Below are positions 60,201 through 64,000 of a DNA stretch of 64,000 nucleotides, piece by piece. The notes under the pieces were generated by a model. It saw only the letters and a program-made list of their open reading frames with translations. It ran no database searches and was not told the origin of the DNA. Position 1 is the first letter of the stretch; each line of letters begins with the position of its first letter. Location of the stretch: NCBI GenBank assembly GCA_932521025.1, contig OW051473.1, forward strand, positions 4,464,001 to 4,528,000. Direction: 5' to 3'. This DNA is from Oscheius onirici. Its lineage: Eukaryota; Nematoda; Chromadorea; Rhabditida; Rhabditidae. The position numbers and the translations under genes were made by a program.

Positions 60201-61354
60201 CACATTTGTCGCTTCCCAAGGGTAGTGATCGTTTATCTGAAAGTATGCGTAATGGAAGATGAGGGGGAGCAATCCAGCGTGTACCGGATATGTACATCCA
60301 TTCGATGAGAAAACTCATCCGTCTGGACGACCCAAACATACATGAGAGAGCCACGGGATAATATAGACGTATTCTTCAGTTTTCATTTGCGATCGATGGA
60401 CAGCAATCATAAAGTTCGTGGCAGAATGAAGATCCATGCCCATTTCAACGATGACAACTGAATCGAGAGTGAGAGTAAGCGAGAAAACGATTACTTCTGA
60501 CTTGAGAACTAAGAGTTTTCAATTTTCCAGACTGCACGATTTCATCGGCTGAAGCGAACGGATCAAACTCGACGACGGTGTTAATCTTCAGTTGTTTGCT
60601 TTTTGTCAGAATACTCCTCAGCGAATGGAGGGAAAGACTTTCTGCTCCTTTGCTTGGACGGACTAATCCAATCTGAAGTTGTTGTTCAGTGAGAGTAACA
60701 TGTTATAGTTCTCAAAGTAGTCAAAAACGTACCTCGCCCCAGTTGTTCAGTTGTAAAAATGATAATGTAGCCCTGGCCATTTCACTTGCTGAAGTGAGTG
60801 CAACAGATCCTAATGTAGGAAACTGTTGTCGGTCGCTCAACATATCGTCTCCAGACATGTGAGCGATGATGGGAACATTCCATCTTGGTGCAAGACGTCC
60901 AATCACAAGTATTTCTGCAAATAGTTTAATAAAAATGGAGAATACCAACCGTTGTTACATCCAGGACCGAAATATATTGTGGCATTCTTCATGTAGTGAA
61001 GGTAAGCTGCATGTTCAACTCCGGAAAACTTATTACAGCTTTCCATTGTGTACACTCTTAATAAAACTTAATCTAACTAAGAGGAAAAAATTCACTGTAG
61101 AGTGTAGTTGATAGGCAAAATTTTTCTTTCCTTCAGATCTCGGGCACACATTCTCAGAATTTCGGGCTCATGAGCTAAGTTTCCGTTTTAAAACTGAAAA
61201 ACTACTCACAAATAACAGGATTGTTGGGAAGAAGATGTCCAATTCTGACTACTCCTCCTGATGCTGAAATGGTATCCGTGTTGGTAGCAGCACTCTCCAG
61301 TTTGCCCATTCTACCCGCAGTCACTGCTGTTCCAAAAAGAAGAAGAAGGAACAT
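57224..61354 (-). CDS. gcy-9: Receptor-type guanylate cyclase
   Basis: Single-pass receptor that makes cGMP; in C. elegans GCY-9 is needed for CO2 sensing by BAG neurons. The signal peptide [14 protein letters not shown] starts at 61354. The extracellular ligand-binding (ANF-receptor) region includes [47 protein letters not shown] and [20 protein letters not shown]. The TM lies at about 59510-59570 ([20 protein letters not shown]). The kinase-homology domain (58200-59300) has SNFC where kinases have DFG, as expected for a pseudokinase, and [20 protein letters not shown]. The dimerisation helix is [20 protein letters not shown]. The cyclase domain has [31 protein letters not shown] and [17 protein letters not shown], with both metal Asp residues and the guanine-selecting Glu. 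The end is [20 protein letters not shown]. Symbol supported by order with aco-1 and npr-9. Confidence 0.92.
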
Positions 61355-61810
61355 GGTATACAAGTCTAAACACAGTTTTTGTGGAAGAGTGATACCAGAA
61401 AACAAAATAAGTGTGTCATATGGTCGTTGCTACGTGTCGTGTGAGGGTTGGGGACAACCACAGTCACTCCTCCGGATACCGAATCGGAAGCTGGCTAATG
61501 CATATCAGCAAATTATGGAAGGTGATCTAAACCTATCCATTGAAACAGCTCATGTTTCTTCAGAAAAGATGAACTGAATGAAATACATTGATCTTTTGCA
61601 AACCGGCTAATACGCACACAGTTGTGGTCTATTCTAAGACCGTTTTTTAGTTTTACATCTTTTTACGTAACACTTGTTTATTTACTTGAGGGCTGACACT
61701 ACAGGAAGACAGCTATCCTTGGCGGAAATGTGTCATAGCCTAAAAGGAGTCACAACTTCTTCTACGCTTCATTCCAACAAGAAAAAACACTTAAGAACAG
61801 CTATACAAGG
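61355..61810. other. Intergenic region between npr-9 and gcy-9
   Basis: Only 456 bases separate the npr-9 stop from the gcy-9 start, both on the minus strand. A plus-strand frame at 61221-61577 is antisense to gcy-9 exon 1 and has no domain. The interval would hold the gcy-9 promoter. Confidence 0.4.
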
Positions 61811-63860
61811 CTAGCAAAAACTAGAAGAGCGTCTGGCGACGGTTGTACCATTGTGCATCACTTCAGTCATTTCAACGTAGCGAGAGTTTCCATCGCGATT
61901 GTGCAGAAGAGTTGTTCGCTCTCCTGACGACTTGAACATCTGCAAGCAGTGATGTATTTTTCAAAAGAGTCGAGTACCTGACTAGAAGTGTTTTGCACTC
62001 GTCGTATTGAACTGTGTGCAACGGACTGATTGGCTGTTGTCAATTCAATTCTCATAGTCTAAAATCTGTTATCTTTTAAAGTTTAAGGGTTTATTAATTT
62101 TTCTTTTAAAGCTTACCTTGTTATTATCCAAGCACAGTATACCACAGGATAGTTTGTTGATTAAGGAACTAATTACTCGAATGAATCCTGGAACCGTTAT
62201 TTATGACGAAAAAAAACAACCAGACCTTTTCTAAAATTTTCGGACATCAAAGCGTAAAGAATTGGATTAAGACAAGAGTTCGTGTAGGCCAAAACCTGAA
62301 AAAAAGATTAAAAGAAAAGCGAGAACGCAAAACCTGGCTAGCTATTTGAACAATCACCATTTTTACACCGTATTTCATTACCAACGTATCCGGATAAGCT
62401 AGGCCTTAAATGGAATCAGTTAAAAAATTGAATTGCCTACCAGACATAAAGAAGCATACATTTAGTGGCAACCAGCATAAGGCCCATATAACCATTACAC
62501 AAGATACCAGTCGAGTAGCTTTCCGTTTCGCTCTTCTAGAGTCGGGACGAGCACGTATCGAACCATTCATCTAAAACTAACTATTCTGCTTATTCTATAG
62601 TCTAACGTGGCCTCCACTTCCAGGTCGTGGCGTATCCCAAAGCCGTTTTAACATTTTCCAGTAGAGAAATGAGGACAATCCCAAAGGCAAGATGTACCCA
62701 AACACATTGAACGTAATGAAGTAAGTTCTTGCCTAAAATCTTGTTTGTTTGTCATCCGTAGATTCTCCGGATAAAAACAAAGAGAGCTACCTCTGTCTCT
62801 GTGGCATTGTTGGTAGCTATGCTAATGATTGCGCATGTAGACCTTGTTTCCACTATGAAATCATAAGTATAAATACCATGCATCATGCCGACGGGAATCT
62901 TAAATCAGGACACTTATCGTACATCTTGAACCACCTGCCTGAGAAGCCATTATGATGAAGTATACAACAGTTAATGTGATCAGTGTGTTCTTCGGTGTTC
63001 GAAGAGTCATCGAGCTGACTGGGTGTACTACAGCTAAGTAACGATCGACGGCCATCAGTGACAGGGTCCATACTGAACAGTATGCCGAGGTGTGCTGAAA
63101 AATCTTGTTGTTTGTGTCTGCGCGGAGGAGTCTCTTGGTGGCAATTTGCGGGAGAGCAGGGCAGTTGTTATCGACTATCGTCTAAAGACAAAAAGTTCTT
63201 TTTAAACCAACCTGGAAAAAGTTAACCACTGAACAAGTCCATTCAGGAAACAACCATACTGGAACAGCATAGTCTATGGCAGTAAACGGTACACAGATTA
63301 GTAAAAACATTAGGTCAGAGACAGCTAATCCTGAAGATAATTTTTTGTGAGTTTATCCACACAATAAAACCTATAATCAATGTGTTTGTAGAGTTTCTCA
63401 TCTGTCGATTCAGGGCCACCACTACTACCATAATGTTTCCAACTAGACCGACGACTATGATAATGACAAAGATGCATGGAATAATTACACCAATCTGTAA
63501 CAAAAAGACATTATTCTTCGGTAGCAAGCCGACATGCGACGACTTTACACACTCCAAAGTTGTTTTTCAACGCAAAATTACTCAAAGACCCATGCTAAAT
63601 CTTCTAGTTACTACGCAAATAATTGGGTACCGAGGTACATGCACTTTTCATGCAAAGTTCAATGTTCTTCGGATTGAGCAACATCTTGTTTGTCCTAATT
63701 ATCTGTAATTACAACGCATAGCAATTAACACACCAATAAATCTTGCCCTTACATTTCCGGATGCAGAAAATACCTTGCTTTCGAAAGCAATCGTTTCATT
63801 GTAGAACTGCATAAGTTGTTCGTAATATTCGACATCGGTAGCATTGCTCACGTCAGCCAT
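61811..63860 (-). CDS. npr-9: Allatostatin/galanin-type neuropeptide GPCR
   Basis: Seven-transmembrane neuropeptide receptor. N terminus MADVSNATDVEYYEQLMQFY with N-glycosylation sites (NAT, NET). TM1 PCIFVIIIVVGLVGNIMVVV has the conserved Asn. TM2 is GLAVSDLMFLLICVPF. TM3 ends WTLSLMAVDRYLAVVHP with an intact DRY. TM4 is LITLTVVYFIIMASQ, joined by an apparent GC-AG intron (62899-62938) to IPVGMMHGIYTYDFI. TM5 is YFITFNVFGYILPLGLSSFL. ICL3 is RARPDSRRAKRKATR. TM6 is CVMVIWALCWLPLNVCFFMS. TM7 is LAYTNSCLNPILYALMSENF with the NPxxY-type motif. The tail carries CGILCLDNNK and ends VARRSSSFC. C. elegans npr-9 (ZK455.3) neighbours gcy-9 and aco-1, as here, and it modulates foraging from AIB. All introns are short except those after TM1 and TM2. 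Confidence 0.9.
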
Positions 63861-64000
63861 TAGCAGTCCCTGAAAGTGTAGACATAACCTGATCGCGAAG
63901 CAGGAGATCGTGAAGGCAGATCGCGCCTCAGTGACTACATCTAATTTGTTCCGAGGACCATCTCCATTGTTTAGTCGGTAACTACTCAAAGATCTATGAG
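63861..64000 (-). other. 5' flank of npr-9
   Basis: The last 140 bases of the window lie upstream of the npr-9 start codon. No further exon could be confirmed before the window ends. Confidence 0.3.

Noticed and set aside
61221-61577. 118-codon plus-strand frame over gcy-9 exon 1
   Set aside because: Antisense shadow of the signal-peptide exon of gcy-9.
1-64000. CRISPR arrays, prokaryotic operons, insertion sequences or integrated viral genes
   Set aside because: No regularly spaced direct repeats, no transposase, reverse transcriptase, integrase or capsid-like frames were seen. All recognisable genes are intron-rich nematode genes.

Overview
This is a nuclear genomic window from a nematode, most likely a chromadorean. 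The genes have many short GT-AG introns, often 36-50 bases, with TTTCAG or TTTTAG acceptors. The gene content is also diagnostic: a cuticle collagen, a KNEFIRF-amide neuropeptide precursor (flp-8), a patched-related daf-6-like protein, a lips-type lipase, a receptor guanylate cyclase and troponin I. Two blocks match neighbouring gene sets I recall from the C. elegans X chromosome: flp-8/daf-6/nac-1 (cosmid F31F6) and aco-1/gcy-9/npr-9 (cosmid ZK455). rbc-1, and troponin I genes such as unc-27 and tni-1, are also X-linked there. The window is therefore probably from the X (Nigon X) element. The species cannot be named from the sequence alone.

Layout. 0.6-11.5 kb (+): rabconnectin-3/DMXL homologue rbc-1. 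12.5-13.3 kb (+): flp-8 with four peptide copies behind a TATA box. 16.1-20.2 kb (+): daf-6-like patched-domain protein. 20.9-26.9 kb (+): secreted or GPI-anchored Ig/FN3 adhesion protein with a 3.3 kb first intron. 27.3-29.4 kb (-): cuticle collagen. 30.5-32.2 kb (-): secreted lipase. 32.4-34.6 kb (-): SLC13 transporter nac-1, only 176 bases upstream of the lipase. 36.7 kb: a short inverted-repeat element. 37.5-39.0 kb (+): F-box protein. 40.0-40.9 kb (+): troponin I. 41.4-44.2 kb (-): PARN-type deadenylase. 44.9-51.3 kb (+): a SUZ12 (PRC2) homologue with zinc-finger-like and VEFS regions and a long basic N-terminal extension. 51.9-52.1 kb (-): small single-pass membrane protein. 53.4-56.5 kb (-): cytosolic aconitase aco-1. 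57.2-61.4 kb (-): receptor guanylate cyclase gcy-9. 61.8-63.9 kb (-): allatostatin/galanin-type GPCR npr-9.

Functional themes. The genes are a normal eukaryotic mix. Neuronal signalling is represented by flp-8, rbc-1, gcy-9, npr-9 and the Ig protein. Sensory glia are represented by daf-6, cuticle and muscle by the collagen and troponin I, metabolism by nac-1, the lipase and aco-1, and RNA or chromatin control by PARN and SUZ12. The most notable item is SUZ12. C. elegans has no easily recognised SUZ12, only the very divergent MES-3, whereas here the VEFS region can be read directly although one zinc ligand is replaced. Exon joins were made by eye from splice signals and homology, so individual exon borders, especially at 5' ends, are provisional.
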